Origin: Clostridium gelidum | GTDB lineage: Bacteria > Bacillota > Clostridia > Clostridiales > Clostridiaceae | DNA length: 64,000 nt | Direction of reading: 5' to 3' | Assembly (NCBI RefSeq): GCF_019977655.1 | Contig: NZ_AP024849.1 | Location: 1,955,001-2,019,000, forward strand | Shown: in pieces, positions 9,901-17,070 of the stretch | Layout: each line of letters opens with the position of its first letter | Numbering within the stretch: the first letter of the stretch is position 1 | Made by a program: the position numbers and the translations under genes | Notes under the pieces: generated by a model | Database searches by the model: none | Seen by the model: the letters and a program-made list of their open reading frames with translations, nothing else | What the model was told of the DNA's origin: nothing

Positions 9901-10316
9901 CTGAGATTGCAAATAATACAGCAAAAGCTTTATATGAAATAGTAGATGGAGTATCAAAAGCAGCTACCCTTGTAGCAGAAATAGCAGCATCTTCGAATGA
10001 ACAAGCTACTGGTATTTCGCAAATAAACCTGGGAATTGAGCAAGTATCACAAGTTGTTCAAACAAATTCAGCAACTGCAGAGGAAAGCGCAGCGGCGAGT
10101 GAGGAACTTTCAAGCCAATCACAAATGCTTAAAGAGATGGTTTCTAGTTTTAAACTTAAAAATGATAATGGTAATAGTTCATTAAATAATGGCGCTAAAA
10201 ACTATAAAAACAAACAATCTTATATTAAAGAAAATAAAGTTGCTTTTAAAGAAGTAGCAGCCACATCAAGTAAACCTAAAATAGCATTAAGTGATAATGA
10301 ATTCGGTAAATACTAA
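6990..10316 (+). CDS. Giant poly-HAMP methyl-accepting chemotaxis protein
   Basis: An 1108-residue receptor, about twice the usual MCP length. Order: TM1 (about 12-31), a four-helix-bundle ligand domain (about 33-188), TM2 (about 191-213), a canonical HAMP, then a long run of HAMP-like units to about residue 800, then a signalling domain with IDEIAFQTNILALNAAVEAA. Within the run, a 91-residue unit (containing ISKGDIPEKITDTY and LIKATQEGKLDTRGN) is repeated with few changes, at an exact 273-bp DNA period. A GGGGG site precedes the ATG. The C-terminal third is nearly identical to the MCP at 2-1084. HAMP chains relay signals from membrane to kinase; this one is unusually long. Confidence 0.95.
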   Translation: MGWFNNLGISKKLLSSFILIALIAGAMGAYGILNLKSIKNSDTELYENMTVPVSQMGEISSEFQRLRVNLRDMIIAQSPEDIQANMDKIEERRANIDKVSNSFEKTIISVEMKKEFEAFKVARVDFKSKLDKAILLAKENKDQEAVAMISENGEAGKSSRVEQDSIAKIISMKIDDAQAKSDLNTKNANITITIMLGIIIFVVVMSILIGLYISNLITKPLKRAVYIIQEMSKGHLGERLKINTKDEIGQMSVAMDIFADDLQTSIIGNMKKISNGDVSMNIQLKDEKDEISPALNKMVENIRELVKDTNMLSKAAVEGKLDTRADATKHSGDFRNIVEGVNNTLDSVIGPLNIAAEYVERISKGDIPEKITDTYYGDFNEIKNNLNNCIDVMRGLLTETNNLIKATQEGKLDTRGNSAAFVGDWGTLIDGVNKLIDAFVAPINITAEYVERISKGDIPEKITDTYYGDFNEIKNNLNNCIDVMRGLLTETNNLIKATQEGKLDTRGNSAAFAGDWGTLVGGVNKLIDAFVAPINITAEYIDRISKGDIPEKITDTYNGDFNEIKNNLNNCIDVMRGLLTETNNLIKATQEGKLDTRGNSAAFVGDWGTLIDGVNKLIDAFVAPINITAEYIDRISKGDIPEKITDTYHGDFNEIKNNLNNCIDNIRELVTESIMLSKAAIEGKLDTRADESKHNGDFRKIVEGVNELIEAMVKPIQEVNSVMNEMSKGNLGVSVKGDYKGEFGVLANTINNFRERLKNIIGEISEVIGKISEGNLVIEDVREFGGDFKSISVSLNTIIESLNSVLSEINTASDQVFTGSSQVSDGSQALSQGATEQASAIEELTSSITEVAAQTKENAINANQAKDLSLNVKEKAEEGNRHMSEMLKSMGEINESSANISKIIKVIDEIAFQTNILALNAAVEAARAGQHGKGFAVVAEEVRNLAARSANAAKETTALIEGSIKKSEKGTEIANNTAKALYEIVDGVSKAATLVAEIAASSNEQATGISQINLGIEQVSQVVQTNSATAEESAAASEELSSQSQMLKEMVSSFKLKNDNGNSSLNNGAKNYKNKQSYIKENKVAFKEVAATSSKPKIALSDNEFGKY
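8040..8979 (+). repeat. Tandem 273-bp intragenic repeat (HAMP pair units)
   Basis: About 3.4 near-identical units of 273 bp inside the poly-HAMP MCP. The string atgtaatgagagggttatt recurs at 8161, 8434 and 8707, exactly 273 bp apart. A fourth unit begins in register and then diverges after about 8980. Each unit encodes 91 residues, seemingly two HAMP-like segments. Such high DNA identity implies recent duplication or ongoing homogenisation. Confidence 0.95.
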
Positions 10317-10337
10317 ATTGGACAATAATTAAAATAA

Positions 10338-10392
10338 CCACCATCTCCTAATTATATTTATTGTATACAAATATAAGTGATGAAGATGGTGG
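10338..10392. other. Inverted repeat after the poly-HAMP MCP
   Basis: CCACCATCT at 10338-10346 pairs with AGATGGTGG at 10384-10392 across a 37-nt loop. It is well placed to end transcription of the MCP gene, but no T-run follows, so I leave its function open. Confidence 0.4.
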
Positions 10393-10445
10393 AGAATGGT
10401 CTAATATTTATCATGATTTTTAATATATTAATATTAAAATTGCAG

Positions 10446-10495
10446 AAAAAGGAAGTCTTTCAAAAAGATATGAAAAATAATATTGAGAGACTTCC
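10446..10495 (-). terminator. Intrinsic terminator for the minus-strand Cys-rich gene
   Basis: GGAAGTCT at 10451-10458 pairs with AGACTTCC at 10488-10495. On the minus strand the stem is followed by a T-run (complement of 10446-10450), ending the gene at 10509-11102. Confidence 0.6.
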
Positions 10496-10508
10496 TCTTC
10501 TAGTTATA

Positions 10509-11102
10509 TTAAAGTGTAAATATTAATGTTACATCAATAGGAACAAGCGTATCACCATTAGGCTGAAGAAGTGGTCCAGTTGTATTTAGAGTGAGGTCAT
10601 AGGTTATTGTTATAGTTTCAGGGCATACATCGTTGCAGGCACAAGTATAATCTAGAATCTGATTTATGAAATATACTCCTTCATTTCCTGGAGCTGCAAT
10701 TCCTACACCAGGGTTACCAGTAGCAAAATATACATCAACATAATATTTTAAAGAACCAAGTAGTCTTATCTTGTTAAGCTTTATACAACAACCTTCAATT
10801 GTTTTTGTATCATCACAGGGATTTGTAACACATACATCCGATATGACACATGGCTCAACTAAACATTTTAAGCAATTAGAATTACACATAAATTCAGGTG
10901 TATATTCAAGTGAAAAAGTATCATCAAAGATATAACCTTCTGGGACACGTGCATACGCAACAAAAGTAATTGTATTCCCATAGTTATTACAATCAACCTC
11001 TGAACAATTGCGTGAAGATGAAATACCAACTTGTCTTTCTTTTATTTTATCTAAATAGCCTTCTGAAGAATTAGCACTCTTTAAATGCATATTAAACATC
11101 AT
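10509..11102 (-). CDS. Cysteine-rich hypothetical protein
   Basis: I do not recognise the family of this 197-residue protein. It has no signal peptide or membrane segment. About fifteen Cys residues occur as spaced pairs (NCSEVDC, CNSNCLKC, CVTNPC, CCIK, CACNDVC), set in a beta-rich sequence ending in a repeated Thr pattern (ETITITYDLTLNTTG). Such composition fits a crosslinked outer layer, for example a spore coat or exosporium component, but that is inference. A GGGATGAG site precedes the ATG. The gene is monocistronic and convergent with the MCP gene, with its own terminator. Confidence 0.75.
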   Translation of the reverse strand: MMFNMHLKSANSSEGYLDKIKERQVGISSSRNCSEVDCNNYGNTITFVAYARVPEGYIFDDTFSLEYTPEFMCNSNCLKCLVEPCVISDVCVTNPCDDTKTIEGCCIKLNKIRLLGSLKYYVDVYFATGNPGVGIAAPGNEGVYFINQILDYTCACNDVCPETITITYDLTLNTTGPLLQPNGDTLVPIDVTLIFTL

Positions 11103-11235
11103 TTTCTCATCCCTTTTGTTTAGTATTAGGAAATATTTAAATTCTATCCTGATACTATATATATGAGTTTCTCAATAATATTGTGTAAGCTTTTATGAGA
11201 TTATGACAAGCTAAGTATTTTAGCAAGAACTTAGG

Positions 11236-12699
11236 TTAGGTATTTTGATTTTTTACTAAGCGCTTTATATTATCGCCTATTATTTTGATACCATTTTTAA
11301 TATCTTCATCACTTACTCTTCCAAAACCTATTCTAAATGTATCAGTTCCTTTTAATTTATTTTCATAAAAGATATCACCAGGCATAAATATAACATTATC
11401 TTTATAACAAAGATCTAAAAGTTCTCTTGCATCTATATTATCTGTAAGCTTTATAAAAACATGTAGACCACCCTCACCAGTGATATATTCATAGGGAATA
11501 TATTTGTGAATCATATCTATAACGAGATTATATTTATCTCTATAATATTTTCGTACATTCTTAACATACCTGCTAAACGCACCACTTTTTAAATAATAAC
11601 AAAATGCACTTTGATCTAAAAACGATGAATGAATATTTCTGCCGCGTTTTACACTTTCTAAAACATCTATGAGTTTTTCATCTCCAAATATCCACCCAAT
11701 TCTAAGACCTGGAAATAGTATTTTTGAAAGACTTCCTATATATATAACTCCATTACCATTTCCACATAAAGAAGCTATTGGATCAATTGGAGAGCTAGAG
11801 TATAATAATTCTTCGTTAAATCCATCTTCTATTATAGGAACAGAATATTTTCTGAAAAGTTTATATATTTCTTTTCTTCTTTCAGTTTTAGTTACAATTC
11901 CTGTTGGATTATTATATGAAGGTATTAAATATCCAAACTTAGGATTATATTTATCTAAAGCATCTTCAAGTGAGTTTAAATCTAGTCCTTCTTTGTCCAT
12001 TTTTACTTGAACAACTTGCAATCCGTAGGCTTTCATAATCTTCAAAGCAGTATTATGAGTTGGCTCCTCACATAAAATAACATCGCCTTTAGTTGTTAAT
12101 GAACTTATGATTATATCAAAGGCTTCAGTAAAACCATTTGTTATTAAAATATCTTTATTAGCAGTTGTTACACGCTTTTCTTTCATATAATCAAAAAAGT
12201 AAGCTATTAATGGTTTATAACCCTTGGCATAACCATAATTAAGTAGATTTGCTTCTTCAAAAGTCCAAGCGTCTAAAAGAGATCTTTTAAAATCATCAAG
12301 ATTAAAAAGATGGCTTTCAGGAGAAATAGATTTAAAAGATATCATTCCTTTTTTATAAGGTAATTCACTTTTTGTAATATCAAGTTCTCTAAGAGTATTT
12401 CCGTAATTATTAACTCTTTCTATAAAATCAACATTATATTCATAACGTTCATGTTCACTTTCTATAGAGATGAAAGTACCTATACCTCTTTTAGTAACTA
12501 TTATTCCTCTGCTTTCTAGCTCTTCATAAGCGGAAATAACAGAATTTCGACTTATATTTAAAAACTTACTTACCTCTCTTGTGGAAGGTAGCTTACTATC
12601 TTTTTTCAATTCACCACTTTTAATTCCTTGTTTAATATGCGTTTCTATTTGAATGTAGATAGGTTCATTTTTATTTATAATAAGATTAGAAAATATCAA
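11236..12699 (-). CDS. MocR/PdxR-type regulator (GntR HTH fused to aminotransferase fold)
   Basis: 487 residues. The N-terminal GntR-type winged helix (about 10-75; GIKSGELKKDSKLPSTREVS) is followed by a fold-type I aminotransferase domain with NNPTGI and the PLP lysine in GSLSKILFPGLRIGW. MocR proteins bind PLP or amino acids and regulate vitamin B6, GABA or other amine genes, rather than act as free aminotransferases. The start is TTG at 12697-12699 with only a weak purine site, so the 5' end is uncertain. No pdx or gab gene is adjacent, so the target is unknown. Confidence 0.9.
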   Translation of the reverse strand: MIFSNLIINKNEPIYIQIETHIKQGIKSGELKKDSKLPSTREVSKFLNISRNSVISAYEELESRGIIVTKRGIGTFISIESEHERYEYNVDFIERVNNYGNTLRELDITKSELPYKKGMISFKSISPESHLFNLDDFKRSLLDAWTFEEANLLNYGYAKGYKPLIAYFFDYMKEKRVTTANKDILITNGFTEAFDIIISSLTTKGDVILCEEPTHNTALKIMKAYGLQVVQVKMDKEGLDLNSLEDALDKYNPKFGYLIPSYNNPTGIVTKTERRKEIYKLFRKYSVPIIEDGFNEELLYSSSPIDPIASLCGNGNGVIYIGSLSKILFPGLRIGWIFGDEKLIDVLESVKRGRNIHSSFLDQSAFCYYLKSGAFSRYVKNVRKYYRDKYNLVIDMIHKYIPYEYITGEGGLHVFIKLTDNIDARELLDLCYKDNVIFMPGDIFYENKLKGTDTFRIGFGRVSDEDIKNGIKIIGDNIKRLVKNQNT

Positions 12700-12766
12700 T
12701 AATAAATCAACTTCTTTCTTTGACTAATTCAGATATTATTTATATTATGTATAAAAAAATTTAGTG

Positions 12767-12817
12767 GTCTAGTCTACTTTTATGAGGTAAATTATAAAAA
12801 AGACAAGTACACTAGAC
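12767..12817 (-). terminator. Imperfect inverted repeat, probable minus-strand terminator
   Basis: A 13-nt arm at 12767-12779 pairs with 12805-12817 with one mismatch (core GTCTAGT/ACTAGAC). Read on the minus strand it is followed within a few bases by a T-run (complement of 12754-12760). It overlaps the end of the small reading frame at 12792-12893 and lies upstream of the MocR gene. Confidence 0.45.
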
Positions 12818-12893
12818 TAGGTGAGTTATCTTTTAAAGCTTTAGCTAATTCATCATAATTAAGTGTGTTTTTACAAACTTTGTACTTGGACAT
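12792..12893 (-). CDS. Possible 33-residue small protein
   Basis: ATG at 12891-12893 with AGGTGT about 7 nt upstream. It encodes 33 residues starting MSKYKVCKNTLNYDELAKAL and stopping at 12792-12794, at a probable minus-strand terminator. Composition is soluble and protein-like. It has no recognised family and could equally be the 5' remnant of a lost gene. It lies 93 bp upstream of the MocR gene on the same strand. Confidence 0.35.
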   Translation of the reverse strand: MSKYKVCKNTLNYDELAKALKDNSPSLVYLSFL

Positions 12894-13037
12894 ATTATAT
12901 TACACCTACATATAAATTTCAAAAAAATAAGAATGTATATTAGGAAATATTATAAATATTGTACTATATTTTAATTAAATGTTAAAGAATAATAAATATT
13001 ACTTAGTATATATTTACTAAAGTTATTAAAGTACTGT

Positions 13038-13051
13038 ATACTAATTAGTAT
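13038..13051. promoter_or_regulatory. Perfect 14-bp palindrome upstream of the H-NOX receptor gene
   Basis: ATACTAATTAGTAT is a perfect 14-bp palindrome about 65 bp upstream of the ATG at 13117, followed at once by GATATAAAAT, a possible -10 region. It could be a repressor or activator site. No regulator gene is obviously paired with it. Confidence 0.4.
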
Positions 13052-13116
13052 GATATAAAATGCTTTGATATTAAATAAAATAAGAGTTTATAAATAAATT
13101 AAGGAGGAACATATAG

Positions 13117-14916
13117 ATGAAAGGTACTGTTGTATCAACTTGGATGAGAACCAATAGAAAACTGTTTGGAGATTCAACTGTTAATGAGGCAATGAATTAT
13201 GTTGGATGGGGAAGTGGAAAAATATTTTCGCCTATTGAAAATGTTGATGATGGGGAAGTAAAAAAAATAATATCATACATAGCCAAAAGTCAAAATATGG
13301 AATTGGGGGTTCTATGGAGGAAAATTGGACAAGATAACATAAAATCATTCAGTCAAGACTATCCTGCATTTTTTAAACATGATAATGTATATTCATTTTT
13401 AAAATCCATGTTCGATGTACATGTAGTAATGACAAAAAAATTCGCTGGAGCAAAGCCACCTTTAGTTTTAATTGAGCCTATTTCAAGTAGGGAAGCTATA
13501 TTTAGTTATAATTCTTCTAGAGGTATGTTTGATTATTTTCTTGGTATGCTAGATGGATCTTGTGAACATTTTAATGAAAAAGTAAATATAGAAGAGGTAT
13601 CAAGAACTGATAGTGAATTAAAATTAAAGCTCATTTTTGATAAAGATATATATTATAGTAAGAAGTACTTATTTAATAGATTACTTTCTTTGGGTTTTAT
13701 TAAAAATTTTGGAGTTAAAGTAGGATTATTTACATTTATAATATCAGCAATAGTATTTTTACCTATGTTAGGTATTGATAATATTATTAAATCTATAATT
13801 GGAAGTGTTGTAGCTGGTATTGGAGCATTTGCAGGCGTTTATTTGATGATGTCTCCTATGAGTCAAATAAAAGAAGAACTTGGGCGAATTATAAATAATC
13901 AATATAATATTGATGGAAAAATCGTAACAAATGATTTCTTTGAAGAAATTTATGACCTTCTTAAAAGTCATAAAAAAGTTATACAAGCTGACTTTGTTGG
14001 ATTCAAAGGTGTTACAGATGAAATGAATACTTTTGTGAATACTATAAATAAAATATCTGAATCAATGGATCATACTTCTAATGAAATAAGTGGTGTTGTT
14101 GAACAAGTTGCAGGAGGTGCTGTTATGCAAGCTCAAAATACAGATGTTGTAGCACAAGCACTTAATGGAAATATTAAAGCTTTAAGGAGTATAGTTGAAA
14201 ATGAAAATTCTAATAAATTAGAGCTTGAAGAGGCAATAAATAAAATAAATAACAGCTATGAAAATGTAGATAATGCGAGTAGAAACATTTCGACTTCTTT
14301 AGTGAAATTCAATGAGGTTAAGATTAAAGGAACAAATCTTGAAGGAAGAGCTAAAGATATAACTAATATTGTTTCTATAGTTTCAGGAATATCTGAACAA
14401 ACTAATTTGCTAGCACTAAATGCATCTATTGAGGCAGCTAGAGCTGGTGAGCAAGGAAGAGGGTTTTCAGTTGTAGCTGAGTCTATAAGAAAATTAGCTG
14501 AACAGTCTAAAGATGCAGTTTTAGAAATTAACTCTAATTTAGAACAGTTTGTTCGTGAAATAGGAGCCCTAGTAGGGCAAATAGACATTCAGTATGATGT
14601 ATTGGCAAATGAAACTGATAATCTTGGCAATGTTAGAAATGTTAGCTTTGAAGCTAACCAATCTGTAAAAAGTGTAGCTAATTCTATGATAGAGACTATA
14701 AAGAAGCTAAATATTGAAGCTGATGCTATATCTAATGTCTATGATAGTACAGAATCCTTAGCTGCTATTGCAGAGGAAAATTCAGCATCTTCAGAAGAGG
14801 TAAGTGCTAGTGTAATAAACTATACTAATGAAATTAAAAAACTTATAGATAATATATATGATTTTAAGGGAATTACTGAAACCTTTAAAAATGATTTAGA
14901 AAAATATAAAATATAA
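13117..14916 (+). CDS. H-NOX (heme gas sensor)-MCP fusion receptor
   Basis: 599 residues. Residues 1-185 form an H-NOX domain: MKGTVVSTW start, proximal heme ligand His102 (FDVH), and the heme-propionate motif Tyr131-x-Ser133-x-Arg135 (YNSSR). Trp9, Asn74 and Tyr140 are all present; in Caldanaerobacter Tar4 these form the distal pocket that stabilises bound O2. Two membrane segments (about 201-218 and 225-246) follow, then an MCP signalling domain with SEQTNLLALNASIEAARAGEQ. It should steer movement in response to O2 or NO. AAGGAGG precedes the ATG, and a terminator follows. The gene is monocistronic. Confidence 0.95.
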   Translation: MKGTVVSTWMRTNRKLFGDSTVNEAMNYVGWGSGKIFSPIENVDDGEVKKIISYIAKSQNMELGVLWRKIGQDNIKSFSQDYPAFFKHDNVYSFLKSMFDVHVVMTKKFAGAKPPLVLIEPISSREAIFSYNSSRGMFDYFLGMLDGSCEHFNEKVNIEEVSRTDSELKLKLIFDKDIYYSKKYLFNRLLSLGFIKNFGVKVGLFTFIISAIVFLPMLGIDNIIKSIIGSVVAGIGAFAGVYLMMSPMSQIKEELGRIINNQYNIDGKIVTNDFFEEIYDLLKSHKKVIQADFVGFKGVTDEMNTFVNTINKISESMDHTSNEISGVVEQVAGGAVMQAQNTDVVAQALNGNIKALRSIVENENSNKLELEEAINKINNSYENVDNASRNISTSLVKFNEVKIKGTNLEGRAKDITNIVSIVSGISEQTNLLALNASIEAARAGEQGRGFSVVAESIRKLAEQSKDAVLEINSNLEQFVREIGALVGQIDIQYDVLANETDNLGNVRNVSFEANQSVKSVANSMIETIKKLNIEADAISNVYDSTESLAAIAEENSASSEEVSASVINYTNEIKKLIDNIYDFKGITETFKNDLEKYKI

Positions 14917-14933
14917 TTTTACAATTAATAATA

Positions 14934-14976
14934 AAAACCACTAAAATTAATTAGTTAGATTAATTTTTGGTGGTTT
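14934..14976 (+). terminator. Intrinsic terminator after the H-NOX receptor gene
   Basis: AAAACCACTAAAATTAAT pairs with a TTAATTTTTGGTGGTTT arm around GTTAGA-like loop bases. It is followed by an AT repeat (TATTA units to about 15001). The rest of the 331-bp gap to the transposase gene holds the IS left end. Confidence 0.7.
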
Positions 14977-15165
14977 AATTATTATATTATATTATATTAT
15001 ATTTAAAATGGGTTGAAATTTAAATAAAAGTATCAAATGAACTATAAATTTAAAGATACTATTTGTATAAAAATTACACTAAATGAGTTGATTGAGAATA
15101 AATCTAAAGTTAGAGTATAATTTTAGTAGGCAGAAACAGTAATAAAAACTGTATAAATAGTAAAA

Positions 15166-15185
15166 GGAGATGCGAAAGCATCTCC
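15166..15185 (+). other. Perfect hairpin with GAAA tetraloop in the IS leader
   Basis: GGAGATGC-GAAA-GCATCTCC, an 8-bp perfect stem about 60 bp before the transposase start, without a T-run. Hairpins near IS ends often limit read-through transcription into the transposase gene; that role is inferred here. Confidence 0.6.
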
Positions 15186-15247
15186 CAAATACATAAATTA
15201 TCCATTATAATTAAGTTGCTAAGACTAAATAGAATGGAGTTATATTT

Positions 15248-16726
15248 ATGTATGAATTAAGTTTAAATGATAAAGGAATGACTTTCAAGGAGTTAGAGAA
15301 AAGAATTTATAAATATGCTTGTGACGAAGCTTGTAATGCTTTAAAAAGTATATTAGAATTTTTAGATGAAAAACTACTTAATGAAAGAGATAGCAAGGTT
15401 TACCGTAATAAAGGTCGTAAGCAAACTTGTTTGAGGACTATTATGGGGAACGTAGAGTATTCTAGGCGCATTTATGAATTTAAACTTGAAGATGGTAAGA
15501 AAGCAACTAAGTACCTTTTGGATGAGTATTTAGGGATGGACACTTTAGGAAATGTGTCTATAAATCTCGTAGAAACTATTTTAACTAACGTGACGGAGGT
15601 TTCTTTTAGAAAGACATCTGAGAATATTAAAACTATGTGTAATCAAGATATTAGTGCTCAAGGCGTTTGGAACATAGTTCAAACACTTGGGGAAAAGATT
15701 AAAGAAATAGAAAATCGTAAAATTGAGTTAAATGACAAAGGTGCATTAAAAGGCGAAAAGGAAGTACCAGTATTGTTTCAGGAGCAAGATGGAGTTTGGC
15801 TCTATCTTCAAGGTAATGATAGACCAAAAGGGAAAAATAAAAAGAAAGAGTTAAAACTAGCAGTATCATATACTGGCTGGACTTTACGCCCAGGGAGCAA
15901 AAAAGAATATGTGGTTGTTGATAAAACTGTTTGTGCAAGCTTTAGCAATTCCAATCACTTTAAAAAGCTTGCTAGCGCAACAATTTCAGAAAAATACAAT
16001 GTAGATGAAATTCAAACTAGAATATTAAACGGTGATGGAGCAAATTGGATTAAAGCAACTTGTGAGGATGAAGACATTCATTTTCAGCTAGATCCATTTC
16101 ATGTAGGCCAAGCGATTATACGTAAGGTAAGTGATAAAAGAGCTCAAAAGCAATTACTAAAACTATTTAGAGAAGGTAAAATTGATGAAGGTCTAGAAAC
16201 TATTGTAAATATGATGATACTTACAAACGAAAAAGATATTGCATTTAAGAAGCTTACTGAATTATATGATTACTTTGTTCACAATAGAGATGGATTAATA
16301 CCGTATAAATTAAGAAGTGACATAAACATGCCTACGGCGCCGGAAGGCATGGAATACAAGAATCTAGGCACAATGGAACATAATATTTGTGATGTATTAG
16401 CTCAAAGAATGAAGGGCAGAAAAATGAGCTGGTCTATTAATGGTGCAGATAATTTATCTAAAATATTATCTGAAAAATTTAGTAATAGGTTGTTTGATAC
16501 TGTAGATAAAATCTACAGAAATATTATTTCTGATGATGTTATTGATACAGTAGTTGCAAAACTACCATTAACAGTATTTCAAGCGAATAAAGAATCTAAT
16601 AAGTGTAAGGCATATAAGTGCAATAGTGCACAAATTCCGTATAGCGGAGCTGCCGCAACGTTAGGTAGAAAAATAGTACGTGATTTATGTGGATTAAAAT
16701 CATTTAGTGATATTAGTTATAGTTAA
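15248..16726 (+). CDS. ISLre2-family transposase (UPF0236-like)
   Basis: 492 residues, close to full length for ISLre2 transposases. Recognisable features are the N-terminal MTFKELEKRIYKYACDEA, the GRKQTCLRTIMGNVEYSRRI segment, and the acidic catalytic-type stretches QEQDGVW, LNGDGANW and LDPFHVGQA. It ends in a Cys-containing DLCGLKSF tail. It is intact with no stop or shift seen, so the element may still be mobile. AATGGAG precedes the ATG. It mediates DNA cut or copy at the element's ends. Confidence 0.88.
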   Translation: MYELSLNDKGMTFKELEKRIYKYACDEACNALKSILEFLDEKLLNERDSKVYRNKGRKQTCLRTIMGNVEYSRRIYEFKLEDGKKATKYLLDEYLGMDTLGNVSINLVETILTNVTEVSFRKTSENIKTMCNQDISAQGVWNIVQTLGEKIKEIENRKIELNDKGALKGEKEVPVLFQEQDGVWLYLQGNDRPKGKNKKKELKLAVSYTGWTLRPGSKKEYVVVDKTVCASFSNSNHFKKLASATISEKYNVDEIQTRILNGDGANWIKATCEDEDIHFQLDPFHVGQAIIRKVSDKRAQKQLLKLFREGKIDEGLETIVNMMILTNEKDIAFKKLTELYDYFVHNRDGLIPYKLRSDINMPTAPEGMEYKNLGTMEHNICDVLAQRMKGRKMSWSINGADNLSKILSEKFSNRLFDTVDKIYRNIISDDVIDTVVAKLPLTVFQANKESNKCKAYKCNSAQIPYSGAAATLGRKIVRDLCGLKSFSDISYS

Positions 16727-17070
16727 ATATACAGTATGGGTAGGGAAATTTTAAAAATGCAATGTAAAATAATGGATAATAATTTAAATAAAATTCTTGC
16801 CAACTTTTACTTGACTCAACCAATCTAAAATGTGTTTATACTTATTTGTAGATTAATGATATTATTATAATATATATGATTTAAATGAAAGCTACTTAGA
16901 ACAAAAAACTAAATATGCCGTTTATAGTCGAAACTTATATATCAATTTGGTTAGGAATAAGTTAAGATGTTGTAAAGTGATTTCTTCATAAAATTTATCA
17001 GTGTATACTTAAATTACATAAATTTCGTATTAACATATTCACATATAGTAACTTTAAAGGGGGACTAAAA
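16727..17070. other. 344-bp gap: IS right end and leader of the dCache MCP gene
   Basis: The first ~95 bp belong to the insertion sequence right end. The remainder is AT-rich leader. GCCGTTTA at 16917-16924 resembles a sigma-D -10 element, but the spaced -35 is only AGAA instead of TAAA, so I do not call a flagellar promoter. No other feature is seen. Confidence 0.5.

Larger units (their letters stand above)
15085..16821 (+). mobile_element. ISLre2-type insertion sequence (ends approximate)
   Basis: One transposase gene flanked by non-coding ends. A candidate left end at about 15086 (GTTGATTGAG) and a right end near 16820 (complement reads GGTTGAGTCAAG) are imperfect inverted matches. No clear target duplication was found, so the boundaries are tentative. 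The element separates two chemoreceptor genes without visibly disrupting either. Confidence 0.55.

Noticed and set aside
15085..16821. Exact target duplication for the ISLre2-type element
   Set aside because: ACTAAATG on the left and CTAAAATG on the right look alike but do not abut the candidate ends and are too AT-rich to trust.
16898..16924. Possible sigma-D (flagellar) promoter before the dCache receptor gene
   Set aside because: GCCGTTTA is only a partial -10 match, and the -35 at the right distance is AGAA, not TAAA.
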